From assembly GCA_964544595.1 (NCBI GenBank), contig CAZJBM010000045.1, positions 1 to 10,476 on the forward strand: a stretch of 10,476 nt of DNA. Reading direction: 5' to 3'. Source of the DNA: JAGBWK01 sp964544595 (GTDB lineage Bacteria; Bacteroidota; Bacteroidia; Bacteroidales; Muribaculaceae). Made by a program: the position numbers and the translations under genes. The notes under the pieces were generated by a model that was not told where the DNA came from, did not search any database, and saw only the letters and a list, made by a program, of their open reading frames with translations. Shown here one piece after another: positions 1-6,706 of this stretch (within the stretch, counting starts at the first letter, position 1; every line of letters starts with the position of its first letter).

Positions 1-2
1 AT

Positions 3-311
3 ATAGTTTCTTCAGATTACCCGACTTTCTCAGGTCTTGCCCTTGAAAAATGGTTCCGGCTGAAGATGATGGAAAGCCATAAGTATGCCGACATTGGCTC
101 ATGGTGGGAACGCAAGAAGGGAAAAGAGGCTAATGAGATTGACATTGTGGCCCTTTCAGTCGATGGGGAGACCGCTGTGGTAGCTGAAGTAAAGCGCCAG
201 CAACGAAACTACGATCACAAGCTGTTTATGGAGAAAGTAGCCTGCATAAAAGCCTGCGTCTTATCCAAGTATAAGATAGAAACACGTCTGTTTACATTAG
301 AGGATATGTAG
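3..311 (+). CDS. C-terminal end of a DUF234-type AAA ATPase (partial, 5' end outside window)
   Basis: The reading frame is open from the left edge, so the first in-frame ATG (66) is probably internal and the gene starts upstream. The 102 visible residues read IVSSDYPTFSGLALEKWF..., then YADIGSWWERKKGKEANEIDIVAL and AVVAEVKR. This is the pattern of the C-terminal DUF234 domain found behind the AAA module of archaeal-type ATPases (COG1672-like). The acidic pair at visible residues 45-47 (E-I-D) and the E-V-K at 62-64 resemble the PD-(D/E)XK nuclease-fold core, a known feature of this domain. The ATPase part (Walker A/B) is off the window and cannot be checked. These proteins are often accessory genes of unclear function. 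The family call rests on motif recognition only. Confidence 0.75.
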   Translation: MVSSDYPTFSGLALEKWFRLKMMESHKYADIGSWWERKKGKEANEIDIVALSVDGETAVVAEVKRQQRNYDHKLFMEKVACIKACVLSKYKIETRLFTLEDM

Positions 312-319
312 AGGATATG
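298..319 (+). repeat. Tandem 11-bp duplication spanning a stop codon
   Basis: TAGAGGATATG occurs twice in direct tandem (298-308 and 309-319). The TAG that ends the DUF234 gene is the start of the second unit. Removing one unit would still leave an immediate stop (TGA), so the duplication adds nothing to the protein. It looks like a small slippage event. Confidence 0.8.
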
Positions 320-343
320 TGAACCATTAATTTTTAAAGCCTT

Positions 344-751
344 ATGAGCAAAACCGCGAACGCTCTATCACTTGAGCAATCTATAAATTTACTTCCCAAA
401 GACTTTCATCCCTACTCAAGGGTGCAAGGTCGTAAAAAAATAATCAAGACTCCGAAAGGCATAGTTGCTTTTCGTCAGTCTTCGCTTCTCGCTTGTGGGC
501 AATGGAAAACAAGTTATAATGAAGATGATATTAGGACTGAGATTGATTACATTCTTTATGCGCTTGGGCATGATGGCATTTTGGCCCTTTCGCGAGACAT
601 TCTCCTTTCATTTGAAAGCAAGAACTATAAGGGAAGATGGGCTAATAATGGTTATCCTATTCATGTATTCAAAGAAGATGGAAGATATTTTTGGCAAGGT
701 ATGAACGGCAATACCAAGGATTTAACTGAATATTTTATTCCTTTCGAATAA
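344..751 (+). CDS. Hypothetical protein, 135 residues
   Basis: I do not recognise this protein. It starts at ATG 344 (MSKTANALSLEQSINLL), 32 bases after the DUF234 gene on the same strand, so the two may be cotranscribed. It is soluble-looking, with no signal peptide or membrane segment, and rich in aromatic residues (GQWKTSY, YFWQGMNG, DLTEYFIPFE). A shorter overlapping frame at 465-704 is a shadow. Support for coding is the full-length open frame, a balanced amino-acid composition and a natural-looking C-terminus. Codon use is AT-rich, like the preceding gene and unlike the GC-rich genes from 1290 onwards, which suggests that 1-751 is one accessory segment. Confidence 0.65.
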   Translation: MSKTANALSLEQSINLLPKDFHPYSRVQGRKKIIKTPKGIVAFRQSSLLACGQWKTSYNEDDIRTEIDYILYALGHDGILALSRDILLSFESKNYKGRWANNGYPIHVFKEDGRYFWQGMNGNTKDLTEYFIPFE

Positions 752-845
752 GTGTATCAACTTCTATACATTAGTTCGGTAAAATTTAGGGTAGCATCTT
801 CATGGATAAGCCGCAATTTCAGTCAGTTCGTTATTTACCTTTTGA

Positions 846-885
846 ATTATTTTGAGAAGCGGGGATTTTCCGCAAGTCAAATAAT
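846..885. repeat. Imperfect 40-bp hairpin
   Basis: ATTATTTTGA (846-855) pairs with TCAAATAAT (877-885) with one bulge, and inside it GCGG (859-862) pairs with CCGC (870-873). No T tract follows, so it is not a standard terminator. It could be an RNA hairpin or a remnant of a repetitive element. Confidence 0.5.
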
Positions 886-1009
886 AGTGGAGGCGAGATA
901 TAACTCAAACATCAATCTCGTGAACTGTCCCTCGATAAAGTCCGGAAAACCCTTCCTAATTATGGCTTTGGGCCTCTATCTTCAATCGCTTAATGTATTG
1001 GGAATACGC

Positions 1010-1167
1010 AAGTTTCGGCAATTAGATTAATACTAATCTTCGTGATTGCTATTCGCGAGATTTGATTTTGCGAAGAGGGAATTATGTGTTCCATAATTAC
1101 CGATGAGTAAAATCAAAGATTGCAAAAGCAAGCCGAAGATTAGTATAAATTCCAATTGCCGAAACTT
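1010..1167. repeat. Long imperfect inverted repeat (about 158 bp, arms about 76 nt, 5-nt loop)
   Basis: Four perfectly matched blocks are arranged symmetrically. AAGTTTCGGCAATT (1010-1023) pairs with 1154-1167, TACTAATCTTCG (1031-1042) with 1134-1145, TTTGATTTT (1061-1069) with 1109-1117, and AATTATG (1080-1086) with 1092-1098. The centre is TGTTC at 1087-1091. The left arm also contains its own small palindrome (AGATTA/TAATCT, 1024-1039), which the right arm has lost. The unmatched blocks between the paired ones are of similar length in both arms, so the arms look like diverged copies in opposite orientation. A MITE-like element, a paired-repeat family or a structured RNA are all possible. 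Confidence 0.8.
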
Positions 1168-1252
1168 ACTCACCATGGAATCGCGGAGCCAGTTCTCTGG
1201 TCATGGCTGCTTATCACCGACCGCTTTGAAAAAAAACTTGCCGATTCATTAA

Positions 1253-1281
1253 TAGTATTTGGGCGAAATTTACTATATTTG
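1253..1281 (+). promoter_or_regulatory. Candidate fbp promoter (-7-like elements)
   Basis: Two elements resemble the Bacteroidota -7 consensus TAnnTTTG: TAGTATTTG (1253-1261, one base too long) and TATATTTG (1274-1281, exact). Neither has a clear TTTG about 20 bases upstream. The exact match lies only 8 bases before the fbp ATG and would give an almost leaderless mRNA, while the upstream one would leave about 20 bases of leader. Which is used cannot be decided from sequence. Confidence 0.35.
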
Positions 1282-1289
1282 TAATAATT

Positions 1290-3314
1290 ATGACAGAATC
1301 GACATTATTACCCGAAACTCAGGCCCAAAACAGCGAGACCCCTACTGCCGAAAGCATCGAGTCACATCGCCGCATCCTCGAACTGCTCTCCCAGTCGTTC
1401 GGCTCCGTGCAGTCCGCCGCAACCGAAATAATCAACCTCGAAGCCATTCTCAACCTCCCGAAAGGCACCGAGCACTTCATCGCCGACATCCACGGCGAGA
1501 ACGAAGCCTTCGACCATATCCTTCGCAACGCCTCGGGCAACATCAAGCGAAAAGTCAACGAGCTTTTCGCCAACACCATCCGCGACGAGGAGATACGCCA
1601 GCTCTGCTCCCTGATCTACTACCCCCAGCGCAAGCTCGAATACATTGCCAGGGAAGAGACCGACATGGACGACTTCTACCTCACCACCCTCCACCGCCTC
1701 GTCAAAGTGCTTCAGGAAGTGTCGTCGAAATACACCCGCTCAAAGGTGCGTAAGGCCCTCCCAAAAGAATTCGCCTACATCATTGAGGAGCTCCTCCACG
1801 AAGCCCCGTCGAGCGAAAACAAGCAGGCCTACTACAGCCGTATCATTGAGACGATAATATCCACCGGCCAGGCAGCCGAGTTCGTCATTGCCCTCTGCCG
1901 CATGATTCAACGCCTGTCGATCGACCAGCTCCATATCCTCGGCGACATTTACGACCGTGGCCCCGGCGCGCACATTATCATGGACCGCCTCATGAAATAC
2001 CACGACTTCGACATGCAGTGGGGCAACCACGACGCCCTCTGGATGGGAGCCGCCGCCGGCAATCCCGCCTGCATCGCCAACGTCCTCCGCGCCAGCCTCC
2101 GATACGCCAACATGACCACCATCGAGGATGGCTACGGCATCAACCTCGTGCCGCTCGTCATGTTCGCCATGGAGACCTATGCCAACGACCCCTGCACCCT
2201 CTTTGAGCCAAAAGTGCTCGACGGCTCGGCCATAACCGAGAAAAACCGCCGGGCTATAGCTCAGATGCACAAAGCCATAGCCGTCATCCAGTTCAAGCTC
2301 GAAGCAGCCCTCATCGAGGCCCACCCCGAATGGGGCATGGACTCCCGACGCCTCCTCCACCATATCGACTTCGACAAAGGCACAATCGAAATCGACGGCA
2401 AATCATATCCCCTGCTCGACACCAACCTCCCGACCGTCAACCCCGACGACCCTTACCGCCTTACCCCCGACGAGGCCGACGTGGTTGAGAAGCTTCGCCA
2501 CTCGTTCATGAACAGCGACCGCCTCCGTCGACATATCAACGTATTCCTTGAGCGAGGCTGCATGTTCAACGTCTGCAACTCCAACCTCCTCTTCCACGCG
2601 TCGATCCCGATGAACCCCGACGGCTCTTTCAAGGAAGTAGACGTAGCGGGCCGCAAGCTCAAAGGCAAGGAGCTGCTCAAAGAGCTCGGCCTCCTGATGC
2701 GCTCGGCCTTCAACCCCGACACCCCCGCCCCCCAGCGCCAGCAGGCTATCGACTACTACCTGTATCTATGGTGCGGCCCCGACTCCCCGCTCTTCGACAA
2801 GTCCAAAATGGCCACATTCGAGCGCTATTTCATCGCCGACAAGTCTACCCACGTCGAAGAGAAAGGCAACTACTACGCCCTGCGCAATGAGGCCGAAATC
2901 TGCGACCGTATTCTCGACGAATTTGGCGTCGAAGGCCCTCATCGCCATATAATCAACGGCCACGTCCCCGTTAAGGCCCTCAAAGGAGAGAACCCCATAA
3001 AGGCCGACGGCCGCCTTATGGTCATCGACGGCGGATTCGCGAAAGCCTACCACGGCACCACCGGCATCGCCGGATACACCCTCGTCTACCATTCCCGCGG
3101 ATTCGAGCTTGTGCAGCACGAGCCCTTCGACTCGGCTGAGGAAGCCATCCGCACCGGCACCGACATCATATCCACCACTCAGATCATCGAGCTCAATTCG
3201 CGACGCATCCGCGTGCGCGACACCGACAAAGGCCGAGAGCTCCAGCGTCAGATCGACGAGCTCATGGAACTCCTCTACGCCTACCGCCACAAACTCATTC
3301 AGCAAAAAAGCTGA
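1290..3314 (+). CDS. fbp: Class III fructose-1,6-bisphosphatase
   Basis: The product is 674 residues, a normal length for the class III (Bacillus/Bacteroides-type) enzyme that hydrolyses fructose 1,6-bisphosphate to fructose 6-phosphate in gluconeogenesis in the cytosol. Calcineurin-like metallophosphoesterase metal-binding motifs are visible: D-x-H-G-E at residues 66-70 (HFIADIHGENEAF), GDIYDRG at 218-224 and GNHD at 245-248. The C-terminal part carries INGHVPVKALKGENPIKADG and a glycine-rich IDGGFAKAYHGTTGIAGYTL, as in the family. The family hallmark EIINLEAILNLPKGTEHF follows an N-terminal extension of about 45 residues. ATG 1290 is the natural start in an AT-rich leader. The gene is strongly C-biased in third positions. 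The antisense and alternate-frame ORFs over it are shadows of that bias. Confidence 0.96.
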   Translation: MTESTLLPETQAQNSETPTAESIESHRRILELLSQSFGSVQSAATEIINLEAILNLPKGTEHFIADIHGENEAFDHILRNASGNIKRKVNELFANTIRDEEIRQLCSLIYYPQRKLEYIAREETDMDDFYLTTLHRLVKVLQEVSSKYTRSKVRKALPKEFAYIIEELLHEAPSSENKQAYYSRIIETIISTGQAAEFVIALCRMIQRLSIDQLHILGDIYDRGPGAHIIMDRLMKYHDFDMQWGNHDALWMGAAAGNPACIANVLRASLRYANMTTIEDGYGINLVPLVMFAMETYANDPCTLFEPKVLDGSAITEKNRRAIAQMHKAIAVIQFKLEAALIEAHPEWGMDSRRLLHHIDFDKGTIEIDGKSYPLLDTNLPTVNPDDPYRLTPDEADVVEKLRHSFMNSDRLRRHINVFLERGCMFNVCNSNLLFHASIPMNPDGSFKEVDVAGRKLKGKELLKELGLLMRSAFNPDTPAPQRQQAIDYYLYLWCGPDSPLFDKSKMATFERYFIADKSTHVEEKGNYYALRNEAEICDRILDEFGVEGPHRHIINGHVPVKALKGENPIKADGRLMVIDGGFAKAYHGTTGIAGYTLVYHSRGFELVQHEPFDSAEEAIRTGTDIISTTQIIELNSRRIRVRDTDKGRELQRQIDELMELLYAYRHKLIQQKS

Positions 3315-3390
3315 CATTCCACCCCTCTCCTCCCCCTGCCGACATCATCAACCTCAATCTCAACAATCATTCAAAAAAACCACCGTCATT

Positions 3391-3852
3391 ATGGGAATTT
3401 CACTTTGGGGCATCTGGCTCTTATCTGCCGCCGGACTGCTTATCATCGAACTCCTTAGCGGCACCGCACTCGCGCTCTGCCTCGCCGCCGGTTGCGTCCT
3501 CGCCGCCATCGCCGCGCCCTTCACCGACTCGCTCGCGATCCAGGCCTCGGTCTTCGTCGTCGCCTCTATCATATCGCTGATCTTTCTCGGCCCTGCTGTC
3601 AGGAAGCTCTACGCCCGAAGCAAAGGGAAGGTCGACACGCGCTCCAACATGGACGCTCTCATAGGGCGTATAGGCAAAGTCACCCACCGCGTCACCAACC
3701 TCGCCGACGACAAAGGCCGCGTGCAGATCGACGGCGACAGCTGGCTCGCCTACACCCACTCCGCCGAGCAACCGCTCGAACGCGGCACCCAGGTCAAGGT
3801 GCTCGCCTTCGACTCCAACGTCATTAAAGTCGAGCCCCTTTACCGCGATTGA
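3391..3852 (+). CDS. NfeD-like membrane protein (short form)
   Basis: Start at ATG 3391 gives 153 residues. A longer open frame runs back into fbp but is translated sense only from here, where a hydrophobic N-terminus begins (MGISLWGIWLLSAAGLL). There are three predicted membrane segments (about 5-25, 28-46, 51-72), then a charged linker and a C-terminal OB-fold-like domain (about 85-153: DALIGRIGKVTHRV, GRVQIDGDSWLAY, LERGTQVKVLAF, VIKVEPL). This is the layout of short NfeD proteins. They lack the serine-protease domain of long NfeD and pair with SPFH/stomatin-like proteins. The next gene, 62 bases downstream, encodes exactly such a protein, which strongly supports the call. The likely role is in assembly or quality control of membrane microdomains. 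Confidence 0.88.
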   Translation: MGISLWGIWLLSAAGLLIIELLSGTALALCLAAGCVLAAIAAPFTDSLAIQASVFVVASIISLIFLGPAVRKLYARSKGKVDTRSNMDALIGRIGKVTHRVTNLADDKGRVQIDGDSWLAYTHSAEQPLERGTQVKVLAFDSNVIKVEPLYRD

Positions 3853-3878
3853 CTCAGTAATTAACCCTTACCCCCAAC

Positions 3879-3897
3879 CCCGCGGCCCCGCGGCCGC
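3879..3897. repeat. GC-only CCGCGG repeat in the nfeD-SPFH intergenic gap
   Basis: Two CCGCGG palindromes separated by CC (3880-3893), followed by CCGC, form an all-G/C block just before a sharply AT-rich leader (TAAATATTATAACATT) of the SPFH gene. It can fold back on itself (CCGC/GCGG). The low-GC ribosome-entry region immediately before the ATG is typical of Bacteroidota genes, which often lack a Shine-Dalgarno sequence. Confidence 0.45.
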
Positions 3898-3914
3898 ATA
3901 AATATTATAACATT

Positions 3915-4898
3915 ATGGATATAACCTCATTAGTGATTTTCGGCATTATAGTAGTGCTGCTCATAGTGGTGCTCAGCGCGGCTATCAAAGTCGTGCCGCA
4001 GTCTGAAACCAGAGTGATAGAGCGTCTCGGCAAATTCCACTCCGTGCTCCCCGCCGGCCTCAACATCATCTGGCCCTTCATCGACCGCCCTAAGCTTATC
4101 TTCACCCGCAAGGCCACCTCGCTGCCCAACGGTCGCCAGATCGTGCGCCTCGAAACCACCCCCGTGATCGACCTCCGCGAGCAGGTCTACGACTTCCCCT
4201 CGCAGCAGGTGATCACCAAAGACAACGTGACCACCGAGATCAACGCCCTCCTTTACTTCCAGATTACCGACCCCAAGAAATCGGTCTACGAAATCGAGAA
4301 CCTGCCCAACGCTATCGAGAAGCTTACCCAGACATCGCTCCGCAACGTCATCGGCGAGCTTGAGCTCGACGAGACGCTCACCTCGCGCGACACCATCAAC
4401 GCCCGCCTTCAGAACATCCTCGACGAAGCCACCAACAAATGGGGCGTGAAAGTCAACCGCGTTGAGCTCCAGGACATCACGCCCCCCGAGAGCGTGCGAG
4501 TAGCCATGGAGAAGCAGATGCAGGCCGAGCGCAACCGCCGCGCCGAGATCCTTAACGCCGAGGGCGAGAAGCAGTCGCAAATCCTTCGCTCTGAGGGCGA
4601 GAAGCAGTCTAAAATCAACCAGGCCGAGGCCGCGAAGCAGTCAGAGATACTCCGCGCCGAGGGCGAATCCCGCGCCAAGGTGCTTCAGGCCGAAGGCGAG
4701 GCGCGAGCTATCGAGGAGGTTGCCCGAGCTATCCAGTCGACCCAGACCGACCCCGCCACCTATATGCTCGCCATGAAATACATCGAGACCCTCAACCAGA
4801 TGGTTTCAGGCAAAGACAACAAGACAGTCTACATCCCCTACGAGGCGTCGGGAGTGCTCAGCTCTATCGGCTCTATCAAAGAGATGTTCAAGAAGTGA
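3915..4898 (+). CDS. SPFH/band 7 (stomatin/paraslipin-like) membrane protein
   Basis: The 327-residue protein has one N-terminal membrane anchor (residues 5-24). A band 7/SPFH domain follows (about 25-200), with typical signatures ETRVIERLGKFHSVLPAGLN, REQVYDFPSQQVITKDNV and WGVKVNRVELQDITPPESV. Next comes a charged helical segment of five exact 11-residue repeats (215-269: AEGEKQSQILR, SEGEKQSKINQ, AEAAKQSEILR, AEGESRAKVLQ, AEGEARAIEEV), the coiled-coil part used for oligomerisation. The C-terminal tail is about 55 residues. Such proteins form large rings or scaffolds in the cytoplasmic membrane and work with NfeD partners, here encoded directly upstream. It is equivalent to QmcA/YbbK-type proteins of other bacteria. 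A strong hairpin follows the stop. Confidence 0.93.
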   Translation: MDITSLVIFGIIVVLLIVVLSAAIKVVPQSETRVIERLGKFHSVLPAGLNIIWPFIDRPKLIFTRKATSLPNGRQIVRLETTPVIDLREQVYDFPSQQVITKDNVTTEINALLYFQITDPKKSVYEIENLPNAIEKLTQTSLRNVIGELELDETLTSRDTINARLQNILDEATNKWGVKVNRVELQDITPPESVRVAMEKQMQAERNRRAEILNAEGEKQSQILRSEGEKQSKINQAEAAKQSEILRAEGESRAKVLQAEGEARAIEEVARAIQSTQTDPATYMLAMKYIETLNQMVSGKDNKTVYIPYEASGVLSSIGSIKEMFKK

Positions 4899-4905
4899 TT
4901 AATCC

Positions 4906-4930
4906 TGAGGGGGTTGTGACGACCCCCTCA
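4906..4930 (+). terminator. Perfect 9-bp stem-loop after the SPFH gene
   Basis: TGAGGGGGT (4906-4914) and ACCCCCTCA (4922-4930) form a perfect stem around a 7-base loop, starting 7 bases after the SPFH stop. The following tract (ATCCTTTCATCCC) is only moderately T-rich, so termination may be partial. It could work in both directions or act as an mRNA 3'-end stabiliser. It separates the SPFH gene from sufS. Confidence 0.65.
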
Positions 4931-4965
4931 ATCCTTTCATCCCTCAAAAAAATACCCGCAGTCAA

Positions 4966-6177
4966 ATGGATATCGATAAAATACGTGTCCAATTCCCGAT
5001 CCTCGACCGTAAAGTCTACGGAAAAGACCTCATCTACCTCGACAACACAGCCACGTCGCAGACCCCCCGCCGGGTCGTCGACGCTATCCGCGACATGTAC
5101 GAGACGAAGAAAGCCAACGTCCACCGAGGCGTCTTCTCCGTGTCGCAGGAGGCCACCGACATGATGGAGCGCAGCCGCGAGCACGTGCGCCGCTTCATCA
5201 ACGCCTCGTCGGTCGAGGAAGTCATCTTCACCCGCGGCACGACCGAGTCGATCAACCTCGTCGCCTCCTCCATGGGCGACTTCTTTGAGAACGGCGACGA
5301 AATCATCTTGACCGTCATGGAGCATCACGCCAACATCGTCCCCTGGCAGCTGCTCCAGCGTCATAAACGCCTCATATTCCGCGTGGTGCCTATCAACGAG
5401 CGGGGCGAGCTCGACCTCGAAGCCTACCGCTCGCTCTTCAACGAGCGCACCAAGATGGTCACCTTAGCCCACGTCTCCAACGTGCTCGGCACCGTCAACC
5501 CCGTCAAGGAGATGATCGCCGTGGCTCATTCGTTGGGAGTGCCCGTATGCATCGACGGCGCCCAGGCCGCGCCCCATATGCCTATCGACGTGGCCGACCT
5601 CGACTGCGACTTCTACGCCTTCTCGTCCCATAAAATGTATGGCCCGACAGGCGTCGGCGTGCTCTACGGCAAAAAACGCTGGCTTGAGATGATGCCCCCC
5701 TACCAGGGTGGCGGCGAAATGATCAAAAACGTCACTTTCGAGCACACCACCTTCGCCGACCTCCCCTTTAAGTTCGAGGCCGGCACGCCCGACTTCGTAG
5801 GCATAGCCGCCTTCGACAAGGCCCTCGACTTCATCGAGCAAGTAGGCTACGACGCCATCGCCGACCATGAGCATAAACTATTGACCTACACCACCGAGCG
5901 CATGCTCGACATACCCTGCATGCGCATATTCGGCACCGCCCCCGGCAAGGCCGCCGTCATCTCCTTCCTCATAGGCGACGAGCACCATTACGACACCGGG
6001 ATGCTCCTCGACAGGCTTGGCGTCGCCGTGCGCACCGGCCACCACTGCGCCGAGCCGCTGATGCGCGCCCTCGGCGTGCAAGGCACCGTCAGGGCCTCGT
6101 TTGCCGTCTACAACACGTTCGAGGAAGCCGACCGATTCATCGCAGCGCTCAACCGCGTGGCCGCCATGCTCTCGTAG
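4966..6177 (+). CDS. sufS: SufS-type cysteine desulfurase (PLP enzyme)
   Basis: The 403-residue protein is a group II NifS-like aminotransferase class V enzyme that takes sulfur from cysteine (releasing alanine) for Fe-S cluster assembly. The PLP lysine is K223 in SSHKMYGPTG. The persulfide cysteine is C361 in RTGHHCAEPLM, the SufS/CsdA-type short-loop signature. The cofactor-stacking region is EHHANIVPWQ (119-128), with CIDGAQ (195-200) and the substrate-binding RASFAVYNT (R376). All expected residues are present, so it should be active. In most Bacteroidales sufS follows sufBCD. Here its neighbours are an SPFH gene upstream and a non-coding region downstream, so its scaffold proteins must be encoded elsewhere. 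CsdA-like use is possible. ATG 4966 gives the standard N-terminus (MDIDKIRVQFPIL). No clear promoter of its own is visible. Confidence 0.95.
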   Translation: MDIDKIRVQFPILDRKVYGKDLIYLDNTATSQTPRRVVDAIRDMYETKKANVHRGVFSVSQEATDMMERSREHVRRFINASSVEEVIFTRGTTESINLVASSMGDFFENGDEIILTVMEHHANIVPWQLLQRHKRLIFRVVPINERGELDLEAYRSLFNERTKMVTLAHVSNVLGTVNPVKEMIAVAHSLGVPVCIDGAQAAPHMPIDVADLDCDFYAFSSHKMYGPTGVGVLYGKKRWLEMMPPYQGGGEMIKNVTFEHTTFADLPFKFEAGTPDFVGIAAFDKALDFIEQVGYDAIADHEHKLLTYTTERMLDIPCMRIFGTAPGKAAVISFLIGDEHHYDTGMLLDRLGVAVRTGHHCAEPLMRALGVQGTVRASFAVYNTFEEADRFIAALNRVAAMLS

Positions 6178-6254
6178 TTTTGGTCATTAAATCGGTTAAG
6201 TTATCCTATTTCACGTTTATCATGTTAAAAAATATGAAAACCAAGCACAAAAAC

Positions 6255-6285
6255 TTGCACAGTTCAGAATAAATGACTTCCTTTG
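6255..6285 (+). promoter_or_regulatory. Bacteroidota-type promoter upstream of a candidate small RNA
   Basis: TTG (6255-6257), exactly 20 bases, then TTCCTTTG (6278-6285), one mismatch from TAnnTTTG. Predicted start of transcription is about 6290-6292. No ORF begins between here and the terminator at 6333-6364. Confidence 0.55.
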
Positions 6286-6290
6286 TACGT

Positions 6291-6364
6291 GTGTTTTTCA
6301 TAGTATTAGATTAAGATAAAGGTTTTAAAGTGAAAGAGTCGTTGTGAAACGACTCTTTTTTATT
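6291..6364 (+). ncRNA. Candidate small RNA of about 75 nt (promoter to terminator)
   Basis: The interval is bounded by a consensus-like promoter and a canonical intrinsic terminator, with no sensible ORF inside. The body (GTGTGTTTTTCATAGTATT onwards) is A/T-rich and unstructured, while the 3' end is the terminator hairpin. The single-stranded 5' part with a terminator tail is a typical shape for a trans-acting sRNA. I have a vague recollection of similar CATAGTATTAGATT-type sequences before terminators in other Bacteroidales, but cannot verify this and assign no family. It could also be a short untranslated leader whose gene was lost. Confidence 0.45.
6333..6364 (+). terminator. Intrinsic terminator
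   Basis: AAAGAGTCGTT (6333-6343) and AACGACTCTTT (6348-6358) form a perfect 11-bp stem with a GTGA tetraloop, followed by TTTATTT. This is the best-formed terminator in the window. It would end transcripts from the promoter at 6255-6285 and any readthrough from sufS. Confidence 0.9.
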
Positions 6365-6650
6365 TCAAAACCACCTTTCCACCTCACCTCACACCACCCC
6401 TCGGCACCACCCAAAACCGCACCTCCGTCTCACCTCAGACTACACCTCCGTCTCACCCCCCCGACATCCATTTTGGGTCCTCGGCGAGGGCGCGATTTTG
6501 CGCGAAAAGGGGCGCGAAAACGCGTCATTTCGCGCGAAAAAGCGCGCAAAAACGCGCAAAAAACGGGTCAAAAGCGCGCAAAAACGCGCAAAAAACGCGC
6601 GTTTTTGACCCCCGTTTTTCGACTTTGGGCGACGCGCCGGCGTCGAGGAA
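6365..6650. repeat. Low-complexity intergenic repeats (C-rich, then CGCG/AAAA-rich)
   Basis: The first part is C-rich and G-poor on this strand. It contains CACCTCCGTCTCACC twice with a 23-base period (6420-6434, 6443-6457). The second part consists of alternating GCGCG and A-runs, including an exact 28-bp direct repeat (6538-6565 and 6570-6597). GGGTCAAAA (6565-6573) pairs with TTTTGACCC (6603-6611) around further GCGC pairing, and CGACGC/GCGTCG (6630-6645) forms another small hairpin. A 120-codon frame crosses the region, but its translation is a Lys/Arg/Ala low-complexity string that begins inside the terminator hairpin, so I treat the region as non-coding. Confidence 0.7.
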
Positions 6651-6654
6651 AAAA

Positions 6655-6686
6655 TTTTTTCGGCCGGGAAATTTTCCGTAACTTCG
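6655..6686 (+). promoter_or_regulatory. Weak candidate promoter for the YczE-like gene
   Basis: TAACTTCG (6679-6686) is one mismatch from TAnnTTTG, with a TTTT run at 6655-6658 twenty bases upstream in place of TTTG. It would start transcription about 15 bases before ATG 6707. An AAGG just before the start (AACTAAGGTAAATG) could be a weak ribosome site. The match is marginal. Confidence 0.3.
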
Positions 6687-6706
6687 CGGACGGAAAACTA
6701 AGGTAA

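Larger units (their letters stand above)
752..1289. other. Non-coding stretch between accessory genes and fbp
   Basis: I find no convincing gene in these 538 bases. A 92-codon frame at 752-1030 lacks an ATG start and has unconvincing composition. The stretch holds a hairpin at 846-885, a long imperfect palindrome at 1010-1167, a small hairpin formed by CCAG/CTGG near 1190, and promoter-like sequence just before fbp. It marks the boundary between AT-richer accessory DNA on the left and the GC-rich housekeeping block on the right. Confidence 0.6.

Noticed and set aside
752..1030. 92-codon plus-strand frame after the hypothetical gene
   Set aside because: It opens right after the previous stop with a GTG rather than an ATG start, ends in the long palindrome, and shows no recognisable protein pattern.
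1740..2363. 207-codon minus-strand frame inside fbp, and other antisense frames in fbp, SPFH and sufS
   Set aside because: All are shadows of strongly C-biased codons on the plus strand; their Val/Gly/Glu/His-rich translations are typical of antisense frames.
6344..6706. 120-codon plus-strand frame across the sufS/YczE-like intergenic region
   Set aside because: It starts inside the terminator hairpin and translates to low-complexity Pro/His then Lys/Arg/Ala strings produced by the DNA repeats.
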